A stretch of DNA of 64,000 nt from Neorhizobium sp. NCHU2750 (GTDB lineage: Bacteria; Pseudomonadota; Alphaproteobacteria; Rhizobiales; Rhizobiaceae). How positions within the stretch are numbered: the stretch's first letter is position 1; every line of letters begins with the position of its first letter. Below the pieces are notes generated by a model. It ran no database searches, was not told the origin of the DNA, and saw nothing but the letters and a program-made list of their open reading frames with translations. The DNA is taken from contig NZ_CP030830.1 in assembly GCF_003597675.1 (NCBI RefSeq), forward strand, positions 316,326-380,325. Direction: 5' to 3'. A program made the position numbers and the translations under genes. Below are positions 45,433 to 54,072 of the stretch, piece after piece.

Positions 45433-46104
45433 ATGGGTGTCGTCGTCCAGAACATCGTTCGCGCCGAGCAAGGTTTGATAGACAGGCTGGCGAAAGCCGG
45501 TGTGGCAACGGTGCATGAAGCGCAGGGCCGTAAAGGCATGTTGGCAAGCTATATGCGCCCCATTTATGCTGGCGCACAAATCGCTGGCTCGGCCGTAACG
45601 ATATCGGTGCCTCCGGGAGACAACTGGATGATTCACGTTGCCATTGAGCAGTTGAAGTCGGGCGATATCCTTGTGCTGGCGCCGACCTCTCCATGCGACA
45701 ATGGTTATTTCGGCGACCTTCTGGCCACGTCGGCCGCCGCACGTGGGTGCCGCGGTCTGGTTATCGATGCAGGCGTGCGCGACATCCGTGATCTCAAGGA
45801 AATGCAGTTTCCTGTTTGGTCGAAGGCGATCTCTGCACAGGGTACGGTGAAAGAGACGTTGGGGTCGGTCAACATTCCAGTCGTTTGCGCAGGAGCGTCG
45901 GTGGATGCAGGCGACATTATCGTCGCAGATGACGATGGCGTCTGCGTCGTAAAACGTGCGGAGGCCGACGAAGTTGTGATAGCGGCTGAGAAACGCGTCG
46001 CCAACGAAGAGGCCAAACGTAAGCGGTTGTCTGCCGGAGAACTTGGCCTCGACATATATGACATGCGTCCAGCCCTGGAGCGCAAAGGGCTCAGGTACGT
46101 CTAA
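45433..46104 (+). CDS. galC: 4-carboxy-4-hydroxy-2-oxoadipate aldolase-like protein (RraA fold)
   Basis: 223 residues with the RraA/HMG-CHA aldolase fold. It has [24 protein letters not shown] near residues 95-118, whose terminal Arg-Asp is the substrate/metal site, and ends in [17 protein letters not shown]. The enzyme splits CHA into pyruvate and oxaloacetate. It follows the GalB-like gene by 45 bases, giving the last two steps of the gallate/protocatechuate 4,5-cleavage pathway. No dioxygenase (galA/ligAB) or tautomerase (galD) is in the window. Confidence 0.8.
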   Translation: MGVVVQNIVRAEQGLIDRLAKAGVATVHEAQGRKGMLASYMRPIYAGAQIAGSAVTISVPPGDNWMIHVAIEQLKSGDILVLAPTSPCDNGYFGDLLATSAAARGCRGLVIDAGVRDIRDLKEMQFPVWSKAISAQGTVKETLGSVNIPVVCAGASVDAGDIIVADDDGVCVVKRAEADEVVIAAEKRVANEEAKRKRLSAGELGLDIYDMRPALERKGLRYV

Positions 46105-46494
46105 ATAACCAGTCCTGGTTTGGTCGATTGGAAGGCGTGTCATATAAGTCGGATGTCAGGGACAGATTCTTATATGCGTTGGCATTAAAACGCGTGTGAT
46201 CAGTGACAACCCTATCGTTATCCCTCCGCAAAACATTACCTTTGTGCTGTGGCTTTCTTGTCGAACTGATGATTGGTCGAGGGGGCGGCGATCAAGCGTA
46301 GGTTCGTCGTTTCCTTCAGAATGAACCGGCGATGGCAATCGAAATTTCCGCGTCGCGATCCACGTTCGACGCATCTGGACAGTCGTAGAATTGAGTATAA
46401 GCGCGACGCCACGGCACGGCCTCAGCGACGACGGGTGAACTGCGCTGATACCGTCAAATCCAGTTGGCCGCCATCCGCGCAATTGTTCTGTGAG
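46105..46494. other. Intergenic region
   Basis: About 390 bases between the GalC-like gene and the end of the AraC gene. No supported gene or clear terminator is seen. Confidence 0.4.
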
Positions 46495-47385
46495 CTACCA
46501 ATTCCACCTACTTCGATAATCCAGAGGTGTCATCCCGGTTATGCGTCTGAAGGTATTGGAAAAATGGCTCGAGCTCGAAAATCCGCAGGACAGCGCAATG
46601 TCCGTTATGCTCAATGCCGTGCTGCGGAGATGACCCTGGGCCCGTTCGATCCTTCGTCGGACTATGAACGTGTGCGGAGGATAGCCAACGGACTGCCGGA
46701 ATGCCCGGCAAAAATGTGGAACGCTGAGACCGAGTTGGTCAGCCATCTCTGAAAGCGAGAGTTCCGATATTGCATTCTCATCGATGAGTTCGAGGATGTG
46801 ATGGAGGTGTGATCTTGTCAGGCCGCCCTTCTGCATAGAAACAGTATGCCGGTCTTTCCGGAGCAACTGGGCGAAGATCGTCGCGATATAGGCTTCGGTC
46901 ACCATCATGCTGAGCGGGTTTCGGGTGGTGATTTCTCCGGCAATACCTTGGGCGGCGTTCATGATCACAGGATCCTCGAAGCCAAGATCGGGCGACAAGG
47001 TCAAAGCCGAGCGATCAGGCAGATCGGCGCAGAGGGTGGCGATCAACGTTGGATCTATCGAGATCGAAAGATAGGCGGCTGTCGATGCGCCTGCCTCCCA
47101 GCCCCGCCAATCGCATCCGGCGGGGATGAACAGAAGAGCGCCTGGTCGCCGCTGAACGAACGTCGCGCTCCGACCATTCAAGGTATATTGGCCCTGCTCG
47201 GAAGCGCCTTTTAGGTTGAGAACAACGAGGTGTCGGTCCGACAGGACGGCGGTCTCTTCTTTCCCGAGCCCGGTTCGCTCGACGATTTCGGCGTCGATGA
47301 ACCGCCAAGTACGGCTTCGGCGTGAAATTGTCCGGCACGATCCGCGTTTGAGGTTTGAATGTTGCATCGCGAATTGACCGGTCAT
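46495..47385 (-). CDS. AraC-family regulator (first paralogue)
   Basis: 296 residues from MTGQFAMQHSNLKRG, with GGAGGCAAGTCT upstream. The N-terminal ligand domain contains RRPGALLFIPAGCDWRGWEAG. The C-terminal AraC HTH pair is complete (SLSEMADQLGLSVPHFCRAFRQ, then DIALSCGFSSSSHFSNTFRR). It resembles the second AraC at 49362, and the pair brackets an MFS exporter gene. The role is unknown but the position suggests control of the exporter or of the adjacent quorum-sensing island. Confidence 0.85.
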   Translation of the reverse strand: MTGQFAMQHSNLKRGSCRTISRRSRTWRFIDAEIVERTGLGKEETAVLSDRHLVVLNLKGASEQGQYTLNGRSATFVQRRPGALLFIPAGCDWRGWEAGASTAAYLSISIDPTLIATLCADLPDRSALTLSPDLGFEDPVIMNAAQGIAGEITTRNPLSMMVTEAYIATIFAQLLRKDRHTVSMQKGGLTRSHLHHILELIDENAISELSLSEMADQLGLSVPHFCRAFRQSVGYPPHTFIVRRRIERAQGHLRSTALSITDIALSCGFSSSSHFSNTFRRITGMTPLDYRSRWNW

Positions 47386-48065
47386 AGACTTGCCTCCATG
47401 ACGAAGTGAATCCGGTAGCGGAATGATAGCTTTCCTGCCGCCTTGCGGTCGCAACGCTGTCGATCGATCGCAGGCGCCGATGGAGTGCGTTGTCGAACAC
47501 AACGTGTGAGATGTGGTCGAGTACGCGTGCCAAACCCGGAAGTATTACCAGCCACATTCAGCTGTGATCGTAGGTGCCCAGAAATATGAGGGCGCCGGAC
47601 GAGAGATCCAGTCGCGCAGGACGTTCCCATCGCGGCTTCCAGTGGATGCGGCCGCTGGTTCTGAGAGATATTATGGTGTTTCATCATGCACTCCCCGTCG
47701 AGAGAGTTTGTCGCGGTGCGTCCCCGCGATAGACTCACTAAACCTCCGAATGATCGGGGAGTTTGCAACTGTACAAGACAGCCCTGAGGCCTTTAGTTCC
47801 GGAGAACCTGGACATACGCCACAGGCTCCCCGACCCGAAAGGTCAGAGAGTTTGATGCTGTATCGACCAGCACCAGTCGCTTGTAGGGGTTGCAAAGCCC
47901 CAAGGCAGTACGTGCTGCCTCGTGTATAGAATAGTCTATGCTGGCAGCTGTCGCCAGTTCTTTGTGACAGAAATGACAGCTACTGCGACTATTTAGCGCC
48001 AGCTGTAAGACGAAAGCTGCGTATTCCAGGTGTCGGGAAAGCGGCCCCCCGGTGGCTTCAACTTC
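47386..48065. other. Intergenic region with an uncertain small ORF
   Basis: About 680 bases between AraC and the MFS gene. A minus-strand frame from 47687 to 47382 (about 101 residues) begins after GGGGAGTGC and overlaps the AraC ATG by ATGA, but its composition is not protein-like enough for a call. Nothing else is recognised. Confidence 0.4.
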
Positions 48066-49253
48066 TCAGCCTGCTTTGCCGCCGTCCGGGCGGTACGCAG
48101 CCAGGAAAATAGCCGCCGTCAACAGGAGTGCCCCGTAGAGCATGAACACCGTTGACGGAGAGAAACGGTCTACACTCAGGGTGATGACGAGGAATAGTGC
48201 CAACCCGAGAGCAACGCCGGCACAATGAAATGTGCCTTTCGCGCGTCCAAGTGCCGAATGCGGGACGGTTGCCTGCAGGGTCACTTCGATCGCGACGCGG
48301 CCAAGGTTATAGAGCGTACCGACGCCGGCAAAAATGAGAAGCGACGCCGGCAAGCCCGACCATCTCAGGCTCGCAAACAGTACCGCAGTGAAGGCCAGAA
48401 TGATGATCAGCAAGGACGGGCGTCGCGCGAAGGCTGCCAAGGGGATGAGCAGAATGGCACCGAGAATCGAGCCGACCGACCAGGCGCTTTCGAGCCCTCC
48501 GAATTCCAGTGCACCACCCGAAAGTTCGTCGGCAACAAAGCTGGCTGCGAGGATGCTGACGAGTGTGCCCGCGCCATAGAGAAGTGCGAAGATCGACCCC
48601 AGACGGATGAATTGTCGTTCGATCCGAAGCGATATGGGTGGGGAAGAAGTCGCAGAACGCGCCACGGCCGAAACATTAGTCACGGCTAGCATGCAGATAG
48701 CCGACAGAAGAAAGGCCGCACTGATTGCGCCGAATGCAGCCGTCTCCCAGCTCATCGACAGAAATATTCCGACAAGGCCGGCCGCAGTCAGGCTTCCAGC
48801 CTGCATGCTGAAGAAGCAAATCGAGTTGGAGGTGTTGGATGGGAGATGTCTACCCAGGGAAGGAATCATCGCCTGCGATGTCGTGAGAGCGGCGCGATCG
48901 CAGGCCGCAAATACGATCGCCGACAACCAGATAGCCCATTCGACATTGGTGACGGTCAGCAAGGCAACGGTCAGCATCCGGATACTGTCTGCTGCGATGA
49001 AAACGCCACGCCGGTCAAAACGATCGCAGATCCATCCCGCTATCGGGCTAACGAGCAATTCGGTCAGGCTGATGATTGCGATGAAGGCTGCAACGGCTGA
49101 ACTTCCACCGTCAGCGACGAGTATCCAGGTGCATGCCACTGCATAGCCGTTGCGCGCCATGGAAGAAATGAACGTGCATGCCAGAAACCAGCGGAAATAA
49201 TGGCATCCAAAGATATCAAGAATGTTGGCCGATATCCGGCGAAGCCGAGCCAT
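48066..49253 (-). CDS. MFS transporter (efflux-like)
   Basis: 395 residues with twelve predicted spans. The SPIAGWICDRFDRRGVFI loop matches MFS motif A, and the general pattern recalls macrolide-type exporters. It is flanked by two paralogous AraC regulators and lies near an unassigned SAM-binding protein and traR. Export of a small molecule is inferred; the substrate is unknown. Confidence 0.78.
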   Translation of the reverse strand: MARLRRISANILDIFGCHYFRWFLACTFISSMARNGYAVACTWILVADGGSSAVAAFIAIISLTELLVSPIAGWICDRFDRRGVFIAADSIRMLTVALLTVTNVEWAIWLSAIVFAACDRAALTTSQAMIPSLGRHLPSNTSNSICFFSMQAGSLTAAGLVGIFLSMSWETAAFGAISAAFLLSAICMLAVTNVSAVARSATSSPPISLRIERQFIRLGSIFALLYGAGTLVSILAASFVADELSGGALEFGGLESAWSVGSILGAILLIPLAAFARRPSLLIIILAFTAVLFASLRWSGLPASLLIFAGVGTLYNLGRVAIEVTLQATVPHSALGRAKGTFHCAGVALGLALFLVITLSVDRFSPSTVFMLYGALLLTAAIFLAAYRPDGGKAG

Positions 49254-49361
49254 CTATAGCCCTTGAAACTAGATCGTGCCTCGCAGACTATTGCGTGGCG
49301 ATAGTAACCGCTTTCGAAATCGTGCCATTGTTGCCAATTCGTGCCAAAACTTTGCGCATTG

Positions 49362-50297
49362 TCAGCGCCGCCAGTTTCGGCGAAATTCAATTGGGCTTGT
49401 CGCGAAGGCATTCCTGAACACCGTCGTGAAGTGGCTCGGGCTTGCGAAGCCACATTCCAGGGCAATATCGATAGCCAGGCGATCGGTTGTTCGAAGAAGA
49501 TCGGCAGCACGTTCAAGCCGATGTTCGAGCATATAGGCGTGTGGCGTCTTTCCGGTTGATTGTTTGAACGCCCGGAAAAACTGGCGTTGGCTGAGACCAA
49601 TCTCTTGGGCCAGTTCGTCCAAACTCGGTGGATCAGCCACCCTGCTCTCTATGGTCGCCACAGTGCGCCGCAGATCAAAACTTGACAGTCCGCCCTTTGC
49701 CGGCTCGAGGGCAAGCAGGCGCAGCCGTGCCAGATTCACGAACATCTGGATGGCCTGGCTTTCCACCATCATCCTGCTGATGGGATCCGGATGGGCGAGT
49801 TCTGCTGCAATCAGTTGGAGTGAGGATTCGATCGCTGGATCGCGCACACCAAGGACAGGTTTCAGATCAGGGAAATGATCAATCCCGAAAAATTTCGCGA
49901 CGAAAGCTCGGCGGATTGCCACCATCAAATAGGAGCCAGTCCTGTCTCCTTCATCCCATCCCCGCCACTCGCGGCAGGCCGGCACGAAGACGATGGAACC
50001 GGGGCGGCGGGGTGTAAAGGTGACCCTTTTGCCATCAATGAAATCCTCGCCGACTTTTGCGTCACCCATCAGATTGATCATGATCACGTGGTGCTTGGGC
50101 GCAAGCAATGTTTCCTGGCGAAATAAGCCAGTCCGCTTGACGAGATCGGCTCGGACCGTACCCCAATCCATATATCTATGGACCAGTGTTCGCTGCGTGG
50201 CCCGGCGAACGTCCTCTGGCCGGAACTCGTCTGTCTGTGACACTATCTGCACGGCCTCGGGAAAATGTGTTGGCAATCCAATCATATAAGAGCGCAT
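49362..50297 (-). CDS. AraC-family regulator (second paralogue)
   Basis: 311 residues (or 307 from a second ATG). The N-terminal domain contains RRPGSIVFVPACREWRGWDEG, nearly the same as the first AraC. The C-terminal HTH pair (SLDELAQEIGLSQRQFFRAFKQ, then DIALECGFASPSHFTTVFR) is complete. It is divergent from the SAM-binding protein gene at 50513, with about 215 bases between, so it may control that gene. Confidence 0.85.
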   Translation of the reverse strand: MRSYMIGLPTHFPEAVQIVSQTDEFRPEDVRRATQRTLVHRYMDWGTVRADLVKRTGLFRQETLLAPKHHVIMINLMGDAKVGEDFIDGKRVTFTPRRPGSIVFVPACREWRGWDEGDRTGSYLMVAIRRAFVAKFFGIDHFPDLKPVLGVRDPAIESSLQLIAAELAHPDPISRMMVESQAIQMFVNLARLRLLALEPAKGGLSSFDLRRTVATIESRVADPPSLDELAQEIGLSQRQFFRAFKQSTGKTPHAYMLEHRLERAADLLRTTDRLAIDIALECGFASPSHFTTVFRNAFATSPIEFRRNWRR

Positions 50298-50512
50298 CTG
50301 AGGTTGTCCGGCAACAAGACATGAACCGCGAGCTGCGATGATGGCACTTTTGTGACATAATGGCAGATCCTCGAAAGCAGGAGTTTTCTCGCGGGTCTAG
50401 CGTCCGAATGCACGCTGCGTGTCGGGCGGATCGGCCTCGCTCATAGACGAGGAATTCCACAGATAACTGGACCAGCGTCGCACCGTGATGTCATTCGAAC
50501 AGGTGTATTGCG

Positions 50513-51514
50513 ATGCAGGATTTCAGCGATTTTTTTCAAGAATGCGATAATGGCCCGCGACTGAACGAACTGACGGGTTTCTTCTCCGATACTGCGGCGG
50601 GTAAAAGTGGCTTCCCCTCGCGCAAGCCAGCAGTCGATATGCGGCTTCTGCCCAATGACGATCTTCTTCACCGGCTCATCCAGCTTCATTCGCGCCGCCA
50701 GGGTTTTTTCGATCAGCACTATCACGCGAGCATACCCTATCGTCTGGAGGAGGAATGCCGCATGGCGCACGCCTTGCTCCGATACAGCCAGATGCGGTCA
50801 GGTGATCTGCAATTTTACAGCCTCGGAACGGCTGAAGGGACGATGGCTCGGGTCGTATCCGAGATGAGCGGCGGCAAGATCCAGTCCCTCGCCTGCAGCC
50901 CAAACGAAGAGAACTACAAATGCTTCATGGCATTTGGCGAGCCTCTTGGAGCAAGTTTCTTCCTCGGGCCGTTTCATCGTCTGACCAAGGAGCATCTGCG
51001 ATCAACCGCCGACCTGGCCCACTTCGCCGATGGGTTCGACATTATTCTGGAGGATACGACATTTCAGATGTACTCCCCCAATCGCCTTGCGCAGATCGAG
51101 TTTGTCTCGCAGCACCTCAAGCCCGGGGGCATCTTACTGTTCCTGGAAAAATTTCGAGCTGCCGATCCGCTCGATTATCAGGCACGCGAAGAACAGAAAA
51201 ACCTCGGCTTCAAGGCCCATTACTTCGGTGCGGACGAAATTGCCCGCAAGACCGAGCTTGTCCTCAACACGATGCACGAGTGCGAGGTGTCGCTGACCGA
51301 AATGGCCGAGGCGATATACGCTCAGTTTGATCACTGCCTCGTGACGTGGAATAGCGGCAACTTCTATGGGCTCGCAGCAAGCAATGACGGGGACAACCTT
51401 GGTCGGTATCTCGCGGCCATGATGCAGCCGGCGATACCGGTGGAATACGTCTACGAGCCCAGACCCTATTGCGATCTCGCAAGCTGGATGAGGCGCCGCC
51501 GTCTGCCAACGTAA
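50513..51514 (+). CDS. SAM-binding Rossmann (methyltransferase-like) protein, unassigned
   Basis: 333 residues. The N-terminal 100 residues are helical. A motif-I-like loop, FYSLGTAEGTMARVV, is near residue 105. HLKPGGILLFLEKFRA follows near 205, typical of class-I methyltransferase motif III ('LkpGG'). The chain ends in a long region with several aromatic residues. No transit or membrane segment is seen. The substrate is unknown. It lies between an AraC gene and traR in the same direction as traR, which makes it a candidate member of the signalling module. Confidence 0.55.
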   Translation: MQDFSDFFQECDNGPRLNELTGFFSDTAAGKSGFPSRKPAVDMRLLPNDDLLHRLIQLHSRRQGFFDQHYHASIPYRLEEECRMAHALLRYSQMRSGDLQFYSLGTAEGTMARVVSEMSGGKIQSLACSPNEENYKCFMAFGEPLGASFFLGPFHRLTKEHLRSTADLAHFADGFDIILEDTTFQMYSPNRLAQIEFVSQHLKPGGILLFLEKFRAADPLDYQAREEQKNLGFKAHYFGADEIARKTELVLNTMHECEVSLTEMAEAIYAQFDHCLVTWNSGNFYGLAASNDGDNLGRYLAAMMQPAIPVEYVYEPRPYCDLASWMRRRRLPT

Positions 51515-51693
51515 CAAACCGGTTCGGTGTTTCAGAACGGTCGGCGCTCTCCTTTCGCGGATCCGCCTCCTCGTTTGGAGGCATGAAAGGGGGGCGTCCG
51601 CGCCGCCGTGACCACAGACCTCACAGCAGGGAACGTTGAAATCCCGGCCGCGGGCATCCGCTTGCGGATATCTCTGCTCGATCTGGATTTTCC

Positions 51694-52410
51694 ATGGAGC
51701 ATTGGATGGATCAGTTGATTGGTAACCTCTTGGACTTGAGTGCCGTTGTCCGAAGCCAGGCGACGCTGAAAACGTCGCTGGCAACTCTGGCGGAAAAGTC
51801 CGGCTTCAGCGGATATGGCTTTCTCAACCTACGCCCGGGGGATCTCTACGCAATCTCCAACTTCCAGGAGGAATGGCAGATGCGCTATTTTCATGAATCG
51901 CTGAGATTTATGGATCCTCGGGTCAGACAGGCTCGAAAGCAACAGTGCGCATTTGTGTGGACAGGAGACCCGAGCCGCGGGCAGCTCTCAGGCGAAGACA
52001 AGCGGTTTTATGCCGAGGCCGCACGATATGGCATACGCTCGGGCATCTCCATTCCGGTCCCGATCGCCAACGGGGCACTGGCGATACTGACATTTGCCTC
52101 TTCCGAGCCCGTCCAGACGAAACAATGGAGAATCGATTCCGTTGCGGCAGCATCTGCGGCTGCCCAGTTACACATGCTGATCGGCTATCTTCGAGTAACA
52201 CCTTCCGTTGAGGAACAGATTTACCTCAGTCCAAAGGAAGCAACCTATGCGCGATGGCTTGAGCTTGGCAAGACGGTCGAGGACACAGCCCTGATCGAGG
52301 CCGTCAAATATAACACGGTTCGGATTTCGCTTGCCGAGGTGCGGCGGCGTTATGATCTCTGTAACAATACCCAGCTCGTCGCGCTCGCCATTCGACGAAA
52401 GCTGATTTGA
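51694..52410 (+). CDS. traR: TraR, LuxR-type quorum-sensing activator
   Basis: 238 residues that follow Ti-plasmid TraR closely, from the first residues (MEHWMDQL vs MQHWLDKL). The autoinducer pocket is conserved: Trp61, Tyr65, Asp74 and Trp89 match TraR Trp57, Tyr61, Asp70 and Trp85, and RYGIRSGISIP is present. The C-terminal LuxR HTH runs about 175-238 and ends in LALAIRRKLI. It should bind an acyl-homoserine lactone and activate the two tra boxes. It lies 180 bases after the SAM-binding gene and is tail-to-tail with traM. Confidence 0.93.
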   Translation: MEHWMDQLIGNLLDLSAVVRSQATLKTSLATLAEKSGFSGYGFLNLRPGDLYAISNFQEEWQMRYFHESLRFMDPRVRQARKQQCAFVWTGDPSRGQLSGEDKRFYAEAARYGIRSGISIPVPIANGALAILTFASSEPVQTKQWRIDSVAAASAAAQLHMLIGYLRVTPSVEEQIYLSPKEATYARWLELGKTVEDTALIEAVKYNTVRISLAEVRRRYDLCNNTQLVALAIRRKLI

Positions 52411-52421
52411 TTGAGTTACCC

Positions 52422-52718
52422 TCATACGGTCGGGACGCGACCGAGAATAGCCAGGAGGCTCGTCAGGGCTGACATTTGCGCATGCATCGCAATGGTTGCT
52501 TCGAGATAGGCGACATGGGCGTCGATACTGGCCTCTGTTTCGGACCCGACATTTTCCGGTAAATTTTGAAAAAGCTCCTCGGCTGTTGCGACCAAAGCAC
52601 GGTGCTGTTTCATCGCGTTGATCGTCAGCCGTTCCTTGATCGGCTCCGAAGTGTCGGCCAATAAACCAACCAAGGGCCTGAGGGTCGCATCCTGGATGTC
52701 CTTGTTTTCTAGGATCAT
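52422..52718 (-). CDS. traM: TraM antiactivator
   Basis: 98 residues from MILENKDIQDATLRPLVGLL, after TCGGAAGGAATT. Ti TraM features are conserved: LRPL-GL near the start, THR/QHRALVATAEELFQNLPEN in the middle and EATIAMHAQMSAL near the end. TraM binds TraR and blocks its DNA binding, setting the population threshold for transfer. It is 11 bases from traR, convergent. Confidence 0.92.
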   Translation of the reverse strand: MILENKDIQDATLRPLVGLLADTSEPIKERLTINAMKQHRALVATAEELFQNLPENVGSETEASIDAHVAYLEATIAMHAQMSALTSLLAILGRVPTV

Positions 52719-53201
52719 AATTCCTTCCGAAGCTGTTGGTTGTTCGGTTGAGTTGGAACGTTTCGCGCGGTTCCGTTGTGGTAAGCAGCCACGTCTCAGG
52801 CGTTTGGCATTCGCAACTATCGACCGGAGGCGCCGTACTCTGCGGGTGTAATTATCTATAGTCGTGAGGCTGCGGCCATTCCACTGCAGTCTTGCACGAA
52901 GACATTTCACATTCGGCGACCAGTGAGAATGCCGGCCTGAATGCTGTCATCGCCATGCCCATGGATATCGAGCCCTACTGGCCGAAGGATTGGCAATATT
53001 CCTCTCAATTCGAATTCGTGGATTGGCCGCAAATCGTGCTGGATATCGTTGATCCGACCGAGACGAAACTGTTTTTGTGGCAGTCGCCACGAGTGGTGAT
53101 TTGGCTGTGAGACTGTCATCGGAAAGACAATCTGCCCCTCGCTTAAATTGTAAGGCTATTTGACGTACGTATGCGCCGTAGTTTCAGGACTGGAGGGATC
53201 C
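52719..53201. other. Intergenic region before the toxin-antitoxin pair
   Basis: About 480 bases. It holds the traM promoter on the right of its start. A rightward frame 52892-53110 is not supported by a ribosome site or recognised sequence. Nothing else is seen. Confidence 0.4.
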
Positions 53202-53510
53202 ATGCATTCTCTCAAGGATATCACGGGAGATATCGACGAACCGAATAATGCCCGGATGAATTTCCGAACGAAGGCACGCATCAAAGACGCTATCCATCGG
53301 GCAGCAGCATTGTCCGGCATGGACGATTCTACCTTCACCATGAATGCGGCATACCGCTCTGCCATCGAAACGATCGCCGCTCATGAAGCGACTGTTCTCA
53401 AGTCTGCAGATCATGCAGCGTTTTTTGCGGCTCTCGACAATCCTGCTGACCCGACAGAGCAATCGAGGGACGCCTTCACGCGTCACCGCGAGACTGTCGT
53501 TTCCCGCTGA
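53202..53510 (+). CDS. DUF1778/TacA-type antitoxin
   Basis: 102 residues from MHSLKDITGDIDE, after GGAGGGATCC. The ribbon-helix-helix region reads RMNFRTKARIKDAIHRAAALSG, followed by the toxin-neutralising C-terminal tail (FAALDNPADPTEQ). The protein should repress its own operon and bind the GNAT toxin encoded next; the antitoxin looks intact although the toxin gene is frameshifted. Confidence 0.88.
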   Translation: MHSLKDITGDIDEPNNARMNFRTKARIKDAIHRAAALSGMDDSTFTMNAAYRSAIETIAAHEATVLKSADHAAFFAALDNPADPTEQSRDAFTRHRETVVSR

Positions 53511-54051
53511 TGTCAGAGCAAGCGCAGCCCAAGCTTATCATCGAGCCGCTCGATCCGTCCAAGCACGACCAAGCGGCTTTTTCGTGTGGCGTGACCCCAC
53601 TCGATAACTTCATCAAGAAAACGGCCAACAAGCTCACAAAGGCCGACAATCTTCGCGTCTGGGTCATGACAGGGGACGGGATCTCCATCATCGGCTTTTA
53701 TGCCATCAACGCTCATTCTATCGACTATCAGGATCTCCCGGAGACATTTTCCCGGAATTGGCCAGGACACGGCTCTATCCCTGCCGCCTATATTTCGATG
53801 ATCGGCCGCGACCAGCGATTTAAGGCGGTGGATATGGAGGTGTTCTCCTTGCCGACTGCTTGCAAAGGATAGCGACCGTTGCCGATCACATCGGCACGGT
53901 GATTACCGTCCTTGACGTGCTCGATTGTGGTGACGTCGAAAGAACACAACGGCGAATGCAACTCTACACTGGATACGGTTTCCTGCCGTCTCCATTAGAC
54001 CCGACGCGTTTGTTCCTGTCCGTGGCGACGATCAAGCGGCTGCTTACATGA
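53510..54051 (+). pseudogene. GNAT (TacT-like) toxin, frameshifted
   Basis: The start overlaps the antitoxin stop. The first frame gives 120 residues up to a stop at 53870-53872, ending at GRDQRFK-. The next frame continues with GGGYGGVLLADCLQRIATVADHIG and ends at 54051. Adding one G near 53823 (AAGGCGG to AAGGGCGG) joins them into a 180-residue GNAT with an acetyl-CoA loop GxGYGG. TacT toxins acetylate charged tRNAs. As read it lacks most of the acetyl-CoA-binding half and should be inactive. Confidence 0.82.
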
Positions 54052-54072
54052 ATTTCTGCGGGTCACCTTCGA

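Noticed and set aside
47382..47687. A possible 101-residue protein coupled to the first AraC gene by ATGA
   Set aside because: The ribosome site is fair but the amino-acid composition is not convincing and no family is recognised.
52892..53110. A 72-residue frame between traM and the antitoxin, considered as a remnant of an AHL synthase
   Set aside because: No LuxI motifs, no ribosome site; probably chance.
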